In this document: positions 16,518 through 24,328 of the stretch, piece after piece
How the letters are laid out: the number at the start of each line of letters is the position of its first letter
How positions within the stretch are numbered: the first letter of the stretch is position 1
Origin: Rhodoferax sp. PAMC 29310
GTDB lineage: Bacteria; Pseudomonadota; Gammaproteobacteria; Burkholderiales; Burkholderiaceae_C
Direction: 5' to 3'
Length of the DNA stretch: 64,000 nt
Assembly: GCF_017948265.1 (NCBI RefSeq)
Contig: NZ_CP072852.1
Location: 1,116,001 to 1,180,000, forward strand
Position numbers and translations under genes: made by a program
Notes under the pieces: generated by a model
What the model was told of the DNA's origin: nothing
What the model saw: the letters and a program-made list of their open reading frames with translations, nothing else
Database searches by the model: none

Positions 16518-17633
16518 ATGGAAAAACCCTACCACCAGCCCTCAGTAGATGCACTCTTTGATGCGGTGCCTTGGCCCGTTATCACCCTTGCACTGAACGG
16601 AAAAGTAACGTATGCCAATGTGGCCGCCAGGCAACATCCCGGTAATCCGGTGCAAGAAATGAATGGCAGGCCTTCCATCGCATCATCGATCCGTGATTTT
16701 CTGACTGGTAAAGTGAAACTACCCCATGCCCTCGAATTAGAGTGGGCCAACGGCCACCGTCTCAGAGGTCAGTTCATGCCCGGCCCCGCCGGCATTGGTG
16801 GGCGTGAAATATCATTCATTGCGACCCCGACCGCCTCCGATGTGGAGGCCAGTGGACCCAAGCGAATGAGCTTGAGTGACATCATCGACCTGCTCCGTCA
16901 GGAACTACAGTCACCTTTCAAGAGGCTCTCGGACACGCTGGGGGATTTGCCCCAAACGCCACAAAGTGAACGATTGGAAGATGCCGCAAACGCCCTTAAA
17001 GAACGCTTGCACAGATTGAGCGATTTGGTCGCTATTTTCGGCGACGAAGTCATCGTCGCCAATGAGCGCGTTGAATTGGCACACATGGTTCAAACCATCT
17101 GCAAAGAACTGGAACCGCGCGCCACCAGCATGAAGATTCGATTCGAAGTGGCAGAACCGAATCAGACCTTGCCCGCCATTTACGGCAGCGCGCAACTGAT
17201 ACGCCGTGCACTTCATGAGTGCATTGACAACGCACTGACGCACTCCCAGCGAGACTTAAATCGCCAGCAATTCATAGCCGTGAAAATCAACTACATGATG
17301 ACTGGCGAGCACGTCCTCATCACTTTACGCAACCAGGCGGAGCTTACCGCTGAAACTCGTGGCATCGAAATTCGAGAACCCTTCGAAAAGACTTCAAAAA
17401 GAAATACATCCCCTTCAAATGGGCGGCTGGGACTGCCGCTCGTGCAGCGCATTGTGGAGTTGCACGGGGGCCGCATGCGCGTTTCAACAGTGGATGATGA
17501 CGAAGTCAAAGTCATGATCGAATTCCCAATCGGCGCGCCCTTGCGAGGCCAAGCCAAACTTGATGCGGCGCAGACCCAGCGTTACGCAACAGATCTTGCA
17601 TTGCTGATGTCACGTCGAAAAAAGGAAAAATAA
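16518..17633 (+). CDS. Histidine-kinase-like protein lacking the phospho-acceptor His
   Basis: 371 aa, no membrane segment. An N-terminal PAS-like region (about 8-105: DAVPWPVITLALNGKVTYAN) is followed by a degenerate dimerisation helix and a C-terminal HATPase-like domain with N-box ALHECIDNALTHS and G2-type GRLGLPLVQRIVELHGG. In the H-box the expected SHELRTPL is RQELQSPF, putting Gln128 where the phospho-accepting His should be. It is therefore unlikely to autophosphorylate in the usual way and may regulate or scaffold. Its stop overlaps the next receiver gene (TAATG). First gene of the forward operon. Confidence 0.82.
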   Translation: MEKPYHQPSVDALFDAVPWPVITLALNGKVTYANVAARQHPGNPVQEMNGRPSIASSIRDFLTGKVKLPHALELEWANGHRLRGQFMPGPAGIGGREISFIATPTASDVEASGPKRMSLSDIIDLLRQELQSPFKRLSDTLGDLPQTPQSERLEDAANALKERLHRLSDLVAIFGDEVIVANERVELAHMVQTICKELEPRATSMKIRFEVAEPNQTLPAIYGSAQLIRRALHECIDNALTHSQRDLNRQQFIAVKINYMMTGEHVLITLRNQAELTAETRGIEIREPFEKTSKRNTSPSNGRLGLPLVQRIVELHGGRMRVSTVDDDEVKVMIEFPIGAPLRGQAKLDAAQTQRYATDLALLMSRRKKEK

Positions 17634-18010
17634 TGCGCCTCAAAGCCCTGATCGTCGATGATCAACCCGATATCAGAAAACTCATTCTGATGACCATGGA
17701 GTGTGAAGACTACGAGTTGCATGAAGCGGAAAACGGCGACGAAGCTTGGCGCCTTGCACAAAGTCTTCGCCCCGCCATCATTTTGTTGGACGTGATGATG
17801 CCTGGTGCCATAGATGGTTATCAGGTCTGCGAAAAAATCAAGGGGGACCCTTACCTCAAAGCAAACACCAAAGTCATTCTGCTAACGGCGAGGGGACAGC
17901 GCACCGACCTTGATCGTGGCAAATCCGCTGGTTGCGACGCTTACCTGGTCAAACCCTTCAGTCCGATAGAGTTGCTGGACACTGTAGACCGTTTAGTGGC
18001 ACAGCCATGA
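17633..18010 (+). CDS. Single-domain response regulator
   Basis: 125 aa receiver. LIVDDQPDIRK, phospho-acceptor Asp53 in IILLDVMMPGAIDGYQVC, Thr in VILLTARGQRTD and Lys in YLVKPFSPIELLD. All functional residues are present. It overlaps the upstream pseudokinase stop by one base and the downstream PhnD-like gene start by four bases (ATGA), so it is translationally coupled on both sides. Closely related to the regulator at 15766-16146. Probable phosphate carrier between the kinases and the outputs of the island. Confidence 0.9.
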   Translation: MRLKALIVDDQPDIRKLILMTMECEDYELHEAENGDEAWRLAQSLRPAIILLDVMMPGAIDGYQVCEKIKGDPYLKANTKVILLTARGQRTDLDRGKSAGCDAYLVKPFSPIELLDTVDRLVAQP

Positions 18011-18888
18011 GCGACTCTGGCGCACCTGACTCCCGTCGTCGCCAGGTGATCAAGGAAGTTGGTGCCGGCCTTGGGATAGGCTTGGTCGCGTGGTCCCCGC
18101 TGCTTACGGCCCGAGCACAAACAGCGCTTCCGGTAAAGAAATGACGGCTGTCCGTTGTGCCGCAGTTGACGCCGGTTGAAATGTCGCGGTACTGGTCGCC
18201 GGTCGTCGCCGCGCTGGGTTTGGCAGGCATCCCGTGTGAGCTTGTCGTGTACCGGACGATTGCCGAATTTGAAGCCGAGTTCAACGAGGGCCGTGCCGAT
18301 ATCGTGTACCTGAATCCCTACCACATGGTTATGGCCAGTCGCTCAAAGAGATACAAAGCGCTCGTGCGTGACGCTCGTGGCTTGGAGGGCGTGCTGGTTG
18401 TAAAACGTGACGGGCCAGTCGGAAACGTCGCGCAACTGGAGCACCAGACGATCTCATTTCCGGCACCCAATGCATTCGGGGCCAGTCTGTATGTGCGCTC
18501 GGTGTTGGACCGTCACTACCAGATTTCGTTCAAAGCTCAGTATGACGGCACGCATCGCAATGCCGTGCGTCAGGTTCTTATCGGCGAGTCCGCTGCAGCC
18601 GGGGTGATCAAGACTACTTTGGAGATGGAGCCGCCAGACGTTCAAAATGATCTGCGCGTGGTCTACACAACACCGGCGTTGTCGCCCCACCCTGTCGCAG
18701 CTCATCCTCGAGTGCCTGTGGCCGTTCGCAACAAAATTATCGAGACCTTGTTGTCGCTGGCGGCCAATCCCGAGACGAAATCTGTCATGAGGAATATCCA
18801 GATACCTAATCCGGTTAGGGCGGACTACGACGTCGACTATGCGCCGCTCGAGGCACTTGGCATAGAAAAATATGTCATCGCAGACTAG
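18007..18888 (+). pseudogene. PhnD-like periplasmic binding protein with in-frame TGA
   Basis: The ATG at 18007 starts a Tat-like signal sequence (SRRRQVIKEVGAGLGIGLVA, then a likely AQ cleavage) and hits an in-frame TGA at 18142-18144. The same frame then continues as a 244-residue PhnD/TakP-like binding domain from a GTG at 18157, including LTPVEMSRYWSPVVAALG, YLNPYHMVMA, FPAPNAFGASLYVRS and THRNAVRQV. A TGG-to-TGA change would explain it. As written, either the secreted protein is lost or a leaderless version starts at GTG. The intact homologue would be a periplasmic sensor subunit for the kinase encoded next. Confidence 0.7.
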
Positions 18889-21508
18889 GCTTGTGATGAA
18901 ACTTCTTGCACGATTGAATCGGAAATGGCGTCGTGTTTACAGCCTGAACACCATTCTTCTATTCAGTGCCTTTGTCGTTTTGGTCCTGGCTGCCACCGCC
19001 TATAGCACCGTCTTACACCACCAGTTGGAGACCGAAACCTTGAAGAGGGCAAAAAGTTGGGCCGACTCGGTCGCAGAATTGGTGGCGACAGCCAACGCCA
19101 CTGCCCTGATCGTCAACGACATGGCGGTCATCGAAACCAATTTACGCGGTGTCGCATGGCTACCAAGCATTCAAAACGTCGCAATTTTCCGGGCCGATGG
19201 TGGCATGTTGATGCAGTTGTCCCGAACGGGCAACCAGATCGAATCCCAATTTGCAGGCGACGAACGCATGGACTTGCCCCACACCGGGGTCAAGGCGCTG
19301 CCAAGTGGCATCAAGGACACCTTTTACGAGACGTGGTCAGGGGTAGATGCCGGCGCAACGTTTCCCAAGGCATGGGTTCGGATTCAGTTCAGCTTGCAGG
19401 AACGAAATGAGGAGATGAATCTCTTAACAAGCCAGATCCTTCTTGACACCATTCTTTTAATCGGAGGCGTCTTGCTGGGTCTGCATCTGATCGTTTCCAG
19501 GGCTATTCGCCCCCTTCGAGATTTATCCGTCTTTGCAGAGAAGACGCCCTCAAATATGGGAGCCCAAATCACGACCGATGGCTGCTGTTTCGAGGTGAAT
19601 CAGCTCGCATTGGCGCTAAACCAGGCAAGCCATAGCGCAGCCGAGCAGATTGGCCGAATGGGGGCCATCCTGAATACAGCCGCCGAGGCCATCGTGGGTC
19701 TGGATGCAAAAGGTGTCATCGTCACAGTGAATCAAGCGGCCATCAGCTTTTTCGGACGCGCTGAAGACGCACTGATAGCACTGTCGTTTGATGCTTGCAT
19801 CCCTGGCCTCGGGTTGCCCGCCCTGCAGAAAATGTTTGACGACTCCGCAGGTGGTTACGCCGGCGCTAGTCGTGTTGTGCGCCACGATTTATTTGGCAGT
19901 CGCGCGGATGGCACCTTATTTCCAGTCGAGGTTTCACTGGGAAGGGTTGAGAGAGACAACGCACTGTGCTATGTGTGCATTTTTCGCGACGTCACCGACG
20001 AACGAGCATCTCAGGGATTTACCGAGTTGTATGAGCGTGCGCTTGACTGCAGCCACAACGCGGTGTTCATTACCAATGGGGCGCTTTCTCACCAACCGAT
20101 CGTGTATGTCAATGAGGCGTTTCAGTCGCTAGAGGGAGAGCCGGCGTACAAAGTGCTGGGAACAAGCTTGGCTGATCGGATTGGAATGTCGTCGGATGCA
20201 GCCGGTCGCCGAGAGTTGACCCGCGCTGTGGCTGAGCAACGCAATGCCAATGTCACCTTGTTCACAGACCTGGCCGACGGAAAACAGAGAGTTACCGAAA
20301 TCTCGCTGTCCCCCGTCCTCTCGAGCGGTGGCGTCCTGACGAATTTCATCGGTATTGTTTCGGATGTGACTGCCCGGGTGCAGGCTGTCGCGGCGATTGC
20401 CGAGCGGCGAGCCCAGCTTGATGCCATCTTCAGCCTGAGTCCCGATGGTTTTGTGGTGTTTGACTCCAATGAAAAAATGGTCTTTGCCAACCCTGCCTTT
20501 GAACGAATGACGGGGTTGAGCTGGGTGACTGAGTCGGCTCTTCCGACACTGGATGACTTTTTAGTGGCAATGACCTTGCTGTGCGATGACGCCCAGATCT
20601 TGCCATGCATCCAGCTAGACGCCGAAGATGGCATGCCATGGCGGGCACGCCTTCAGTTGATACGCCCGCAAATGCGTGTGTTGATGGCAGAGTCGCGTCG
20701 CAATACGGGTGGTCAAGATGAGACGATCCTGTATTTTCGTGATATCACCCATGAGGACGAAGTTGATCGGATAAAGAGCGAGTTTCTTGCGGCGGCCGCG
20801 CATGAACTTCGGACCCCCATGGTCAGCATCTTTGGCTTCACCGAACTACTTCTCAAGCGTCAATTTACCGAAGAGCGCCGTGCGGACATGCTAGAGACGA
20901 TTCACCGTCAATCTGGTTTTTTGATAAAGATGCTTAACGAGTTGCTCGATCTTTCGCGTATTGAATCCCGTCTCGGACTTGACCTGGAAATCGCTGCACA
21001 TTCTCTGGAGGAGCTGGTATCAAACAGTGTCAAAGGCCTCATGCGAACAGACACCGATCGTCAGGTGCTTGTTGGCGTGGTGCCCAAGGTCGCTGTGCTG
21101 ATCGATCCCGAAAAAATGCAATTAGTGATGAACAACCTATTAAGCAATGCGTTCAAATATTCACCCGGCGGGGGCGACGTGACATTGAATGCCAGGCTGG
21201 ATCAAGCTGATTCAGTTCACTACGCGGTGATCGACATTCGCGATCACGGAATCGGTATGACCCCAGAACAGATCAACAGGGCGTTTGATCGCTTTTACCG
21301 TGCGGATGCCTCAGGGCACATTCCGGGCACCGGCCTGGGCTTGAGTATGGTCAAAGAGGTCGTTGGTCTGCACAAAGGCCGTGTCGAACTCGCAAGCGAG
21401 TCTGGCAAGGGGACCACGGTCAGTGTGTGGACACCGTTGGCAAATGCAGTTCGAGTTACGGGCGAGAGAAGCGTCGCAGGAGCGGGAGAAGTCCATGAAT
21501 TCCAATGA
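18872..21508 (+). CDS. Membrane sensor histidine kinase with three PAS-like domains
   Basis: 878 aa. TM1 (about 26-44), an extracytoplasmic domain (about 45-187, CHASE8-like in appearance), TM2 (about 188-208) and a short HAMP-like linker. Three PAS-type modules follow at about 262-375, 385-500 and 510-625. HisKA has FLAAAAHELRTPMVS with His644; the HATPase shows NNLLSNAFKYSP, DHGIGMT and GTGLGLSMVKE. It overlaps the PhnD-like gene by 17 bp (an ATG at 18896 just after its stop is an alternative), suggesting that the binding protein feeds the periplasmic domain. The kinase core is strongly similar to those at 22065 and 24329. Confidence 0.9.
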   Translation: MSSQTRLVMKLLARLNRKWRRVYSLNTILLFSAFVVLVLAATAYSTVLHHQLETETLKRAKSWADSVAELVATANATALIVNDMAVIETNLRGVAWLPSIQNVAIFRADGGMLMQLSRTGNQIESQFAGDERMDLPHTGVKALPSGIKDTFYETWSGVDAGATFPKAWVRIQFSLQERNEEMNLLTSQILLDTILLIGGVLLGLHLIVSRAIRPLRDLSVFAEKTPSNMGAQITTDGCCFEVNQLALALNQASHSAAEQIGRMGAILNTAAEAIVGLDAKGVIVTVNQAAISFFGRAEDALIALSFDACIPGLGLPALQKMFDDSAGGYAGASRVVRHDLFGSRADGTLFPVEVSLGRVERDNALCYVCIFRDVTDERASQGFTELYERALDCSHNAVFITNGALSHQPIVYVNEAFQSLEGEPAYKVLGTSLADRIGMSSDAAGRRELTRAVAEQRNANVTLFTDLADGKQRVTEISLSPVLSSGGVLTNFIGIVSDVTARVQAVAAIAERRAQLDAIFSLSPDGFVVFDSNEKMVFANPAFERMTGLSWVTESALPTLDDFLVAMTLLCDDAQILPCIQLDAEDGMPWRARLQLIRPQMRVLMAESRRNTGGQDETILYFRDITHEDEVDRIKSEFLAAAAHELRTPMVSIFGFTELLLKRQFTEERRADMLETIHRQSGFLIKMLNELLDLSRIESRLGLDLEIAAHSLEELVSNSVKGLMRTDTDRQVLVGVVPKVAVLIDPEKMQLVMNNLLSNAFKYSPGGGDVTLNARLDQADSVHYAVIDIRDHGIGMTPEQINRAFDRFYRADASGHIPGTGLGLSMVKEVVGLHKGRVELASESGKGTTVSVWTPLANAVRVTGERSVAGAGEVHEFQ

Positions 21509-21526
21509 AAAATTGAGGAAATTTAT

Positions 21527-22078
21527 ATGTACGGATTGGTAAACAGAGCGGTTGAACAGTTGGTCGTTTCGCTAAAGGGAGAGCCCGGGTGGCGCGGCGT
21601 CTGTGCGCATGCCGGTGTCTCCTCAGACGGCTTTGTCGCCACAAAAAGTTACGATGACAAATTAACCTTCGATCTCGTCAACGCGGTTAGTGTTCGTATG
21701 GGCTTACCCGCAGAAACAGTTTTGGAGGCCTTTGGTGAGTACTGGATTACTTACACGGCGGCAGAAGGCTATGAGTCCATCCTGTCCTCAAGTGGCAGCA
21801 ACCTGCGCGAATTTCTGGACAACCTGAATAAGATGCATGATCGGGTAAGGACTATTTTTACACACCTGTCCATCCCCCAATTCCGCGTGGAGGACATCTC
21901 CCACGATGAGTACCACCTCTTTTACCGATCAACACGTGATGGGCTGGCGCCCATGGTCATCGGCCTGCTTAAAGGATTGGGAAAACGGTTTAATCAAAAG
22001 ATTGAAGTCAGTCAGACCTTTGCCAAGACAAATGTGAACGACGAAGATATCTTCTTGGTTCGCCATGTCGCAGTTTGA
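21527..22078 (+). CDS. H-NOX heme nitric oxide/oxygen sensor protein
   Basis: 183 aa stand-alone H-NOX (HNOB) domain. Full-length family pattern: MYGLVNRAVEQLVV at the N-terminus, EAFGEYWITYTAAEGY, proximal heme ligand His104 in NKMHDRV, and the heme-propionate motif Y-x-S-x-R as YRSTR (Tyr133, Ser135, Arg137) followed by GLAPMVIGLLKGLGKRF. Such proteins bind NO, and some bind O2, and regulate a partner kinase or cyclase. No obvious distal Tyr could be assigned by eye, so NO selectivity is a guess. An ATG 18 bp after the big kinase gene is used; its 3' end overlaps the HNOBA kinase by 14 bp. Confidence 0.95.
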   Translation: MYGLVNRAVEQLVVSLKGEPGWRGVCAHAGVSSDGFVATKSYDDKLTFDLVNAVSVRMGLPAETVLEAFGEYWITYTAAEGYESILSSSGSNLREFLDNLNKMHDRVRTIFTHLSIPQFRVEDISHDEYHLFYRSTRDGLAPMVIGLLKGLGKRFNQKIEVSQTFAKTNVNDEDIFLVRHVAV

Positions 22079-23618
22079 TACCGGCGAGACAACCGACAAG
22101 GCAATCAGTTTGACGCCTCCATCGCTGAGTGGCAGTGCGTTCGTCCGTGCATTTCCTTTTTACTTGGAACTCGATCGGAACTTGCACGTTCTGTCAGTTG
22201 GGCCATCCCTTCACAAGGCCTGTCCGGCCCTTGAAGCTGGATCTGATTTTTCAGATTTTTTTCAGGTCAGCCTTTCGACCAACCTGAAAAACAGCAAAGA
22301 ATGGCATGCACACACAGGTCAGTTGATCATGTTGAAGGGACTAGGCTCAACGCCCCTGACCTTGCGAGGCAGCGCGGAAAGTGGCGAGGATGGATCCTTG
22401 CTGTTACTGGTAAGTCCGGTGATTCAAACACGGCATGAAAAGCAACAGTTGGGTCTGACGCTTAATGACTTCGCCAATCATGACAACGTCAGTGACACCT
22501 TGCTTCTGGCTGATACGACCCGCATGGCTGCGAAGGACGCCGAACGCATGGCAGAGCGTTTGAATGATCGCACGATGCAAATGACCGCCATCATGGAGTT
22601 GAGTGACAACGGCACCGCCTATTTCGGAGCAGACTCCATGCTCCGTCACACCAACTCCGCGTTGCGCAAAATGTTGGATATTGGCGAGGCAGAGGCCTTC
22701 GATCTGGATATCGACGCATTTGACTCCCGGGTGAGCGCCCTGCTCAGACAGTCAGACGATGGCGTCAGCCACCCGCAGTCGCGCTTGATCGCGTCGACCC
22801 AAGATGAGGTCGCAGGAATTCGCATTGAATTGGCAAGACCCAGGGTCGCGGTGATTCATGTCAAATCTGCTCGTACAAAGGACGGTGGATGGGTGTTCTA
22901 TTTCAGGGACATCACTCATGAAGACGCCGTTGATCGAATGAAAAGTGAGTTTCTGGCGGCGGCGGCGCACGAACTTCGCACCCCCATGGTGAGCGTCCTG
23001 GGATTCATAGAACTTCTCATTGAACGAAAGTTTTCTGACGAGCGCCGCGCAGACATGCTTGGGATCATTCACCGGCAATCCAAATTGATGGTGAAAATGA
23101 TCAATGAGCTGCTCGACCTGGCCCGCATCGAAAGTGAACGTGGACTTGAATTCCAGATAACTGCCCATCCGCTAAATGTGATTCTGGACACCACCGTCAA
23201 GGGACTCATGCGCCGTGACACTGACAGCCAAGTCATCGTTGGTGAGGTTCCCCATGCTTTGGTCATGGTCGATCCCGAAAAAATGAAACAGGCCGTGAGC
23301 AACTTGTTGAGCAACGCATTCAAGTACTCCCCAAGTGGTGGGGAGGTGACATTGACCGCAACGTTGGATGTGCATGAGACGCGTGAGTTCGCTGTCATCG
23401 AGATCATGGACCGAGGCATCGGAATGACCCCTTCACAACTGGTCCGCGCGTTTGAACGCTTTTACAGGGTCGATGCTTCCGGCAAAGTTCCCGGTACAGG
23501 CTTGGGGCTTAGCATAGTGAAAGAGCTGGTTGACCTGCACCATGGCCGGATTGAACTAGAGAGTGAGGCGGGACAGGGCACCACTGCCCGTCTTTGGATA
23601 CCGCTTGCGCCGCGTTAG
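22065..23618 (+). CDS. Cytosolic HNOBA-domain histidine kinase (H-NOX partner)
   Basis: 517 aa without a membrane segment. Residues about 25-165 form an HNOBA (heme-NO-binding-associated) domain: AFPFYLELDRNLHVLSVGPS, LLLLVSPVI, LGLTLNDFANHDNVSDTLLL and a coiled-coil-like AKDAERMAERLNDR. A PAS-like segment (about 170-280) follows, then HisKA with FLAAAAHELRTPMVS (His302) and an HATPase with SNLLSNAFKYSP and GTGLGLSIVKE. HNOBA is the usual interaction and signal module paired with H-NOX, as in soluble guanylate cyclase. The 14-bp overlap with the H-NOX gene supports a direct sensor-kinase pair. All catalytic motifs are intact. Confidence 0.93.
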   Translation: MSQFDTGETTDKAISLTPPSLSGSAFVRAFPFYLELDRNLHVLSVGPSLHKACPALEAGSDFSDFFQVSLSTNLKNSKEWHAHTGQLIMLKGLGSTPLTLRGSAESGEDGSLLLLVSPVIQTRHEKQQLGLTLNDFANHDNVSDTLLLADTTRMAAKDAERMAERLNDRTMQMTAIMELSDNGTAYFGADSMLRHTNSALRKMLDIGEAEAFDLDIDAFDSRVSALLRQSDDGVSHPQSRLIASTQDEVAGIRIELARPRVAVIHVKSARTKDGGWVFYFRDITHEDAVDRMKSEFLAAAAHELRTPMVSVLGFIELLIERKFSDERRADMLGIIHRQSKLMVKMINELLDLARIESERGLEFQITAHPLNVILDTTVKGLMRRDTDSQVIVGEVPHALVMVDPEKMKQAVSNLLSNAFKYSPSGGEVTLTATLDVHETREFAVIEIMDRGIGMTPSQLVRAFERFYRVDASGKVPGTGLGLSIVKELVDLHHGRIELESEAGQGTTARLWIPLAPR

Positions 23619-23652
23619 GGCCCATTATTCGTCACATGGCCGCCAGAGGCCA

Positions 23653-24291
23653 CTACAGCTTGTCTAGTCCCTTGCCAGCCCTTTGGACATGCATAGCCTT
23701 GACCAGTTGCTCCAGTTTTGGAAAATCTACCGGCTTTTGAAAAAAGATGACATCTTCAGGCAAGCCGCCCCGCTCCTTGATGTCGCTCAGTCCCAAAGCC
23801 GAAACCACGATCAGCTTGAGGGCAGCAAATCCTGAGCCCGGTTTTTTAAGTGCACGAAGCATTTCAAACCCATCCATGCCTGGCATGCTCAAGTCAGTAA
23901 TGACGACATCCGGCTGTCTTTTGCCGATACACAGTAGGCCCTCAAAGCCATTGACGGCCAATATAAGCTCCACAGGGAAATTCCAACCGTCGATAACCAT
24001 CGAGAACAGTTCCAACAACGAGGGGTCATCCTCCACAACCAGGATTTTTGTTGGCCGGATCTTTGCGCTGGTTTCACTACCGGCGGATTGCTCGGGCGCG
24101 AGCACCAAGGCCCGCTCTGACATCAATTTTTCAACCGCACTTCGTGCGATTCTGCGGTGGCCACCCGCCGTGCGCCAAGCAGGCAGCACGCCAGATTCGA
24201 CCCAAAGTTGAACTGTTCGCACGGCGACGCCAAGAGTTGCACCGGCCTCTCGGGTGGTCATCAATGCATCATTTGCTGCAATTTTTCTCAT
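23653..24291 (-). CDS. Response regulator with N-terminal MerR/excisionase-type HTH
   Basis: 212 aa with reversed domain order. Residues about 10-58 are a BldC/excisionase-like winged HTH (MTTREAGATLGVAVRTVQLW, RTAGGHRRIARSAVEKLM); residues about 82-205 are a receiver with VVEDD and phospho-acceptor Asp133 in VVITDLSMPGMDGFEML, Ser in VVSALG and Lys in FFQKPVDF. Typical DNA-binding regulators have the receiver first. It is the only DNA-binding protein in the island and thus the candidate transcription regulator of it. It lies 37 bp downstream of a kinase gene on the same strand and converges with the HNOBA kinase. Confidence 0.88.
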   Translation of the reverse strand: MRKIAANDALMTTREAGATLGVAVRTVQLWVESGVLPAWRTAGGHRRIARSAVEKLMSERALVLAPEQSAGSETSAKIRPTKILVVEDDPSLLELFSMVIDGWNFPVELILAVNGFEGLLCIGKRQPDVVITDLSMPGMDGFEMLRALKKPGSGFAALKLIVVSALGLSDIKERGGLPEDVIFFQKPVDFPKLEQLVKAMHVQRAGKGLDKL

Positions 24292-24328
24292 CGTTCCATT
24301 TCAAATTTACATCGCAAAATGCGGGTGG

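Noticed and set aside
18142..18180. Selenocysteine decoding of the in-frame TGA in the PhnD-like gene
   Set aside because: No SECIS-like hairpin is evident just after the codon, binding proteins of this family have no redox site there, and a TGG-to-TGA change is simpler.
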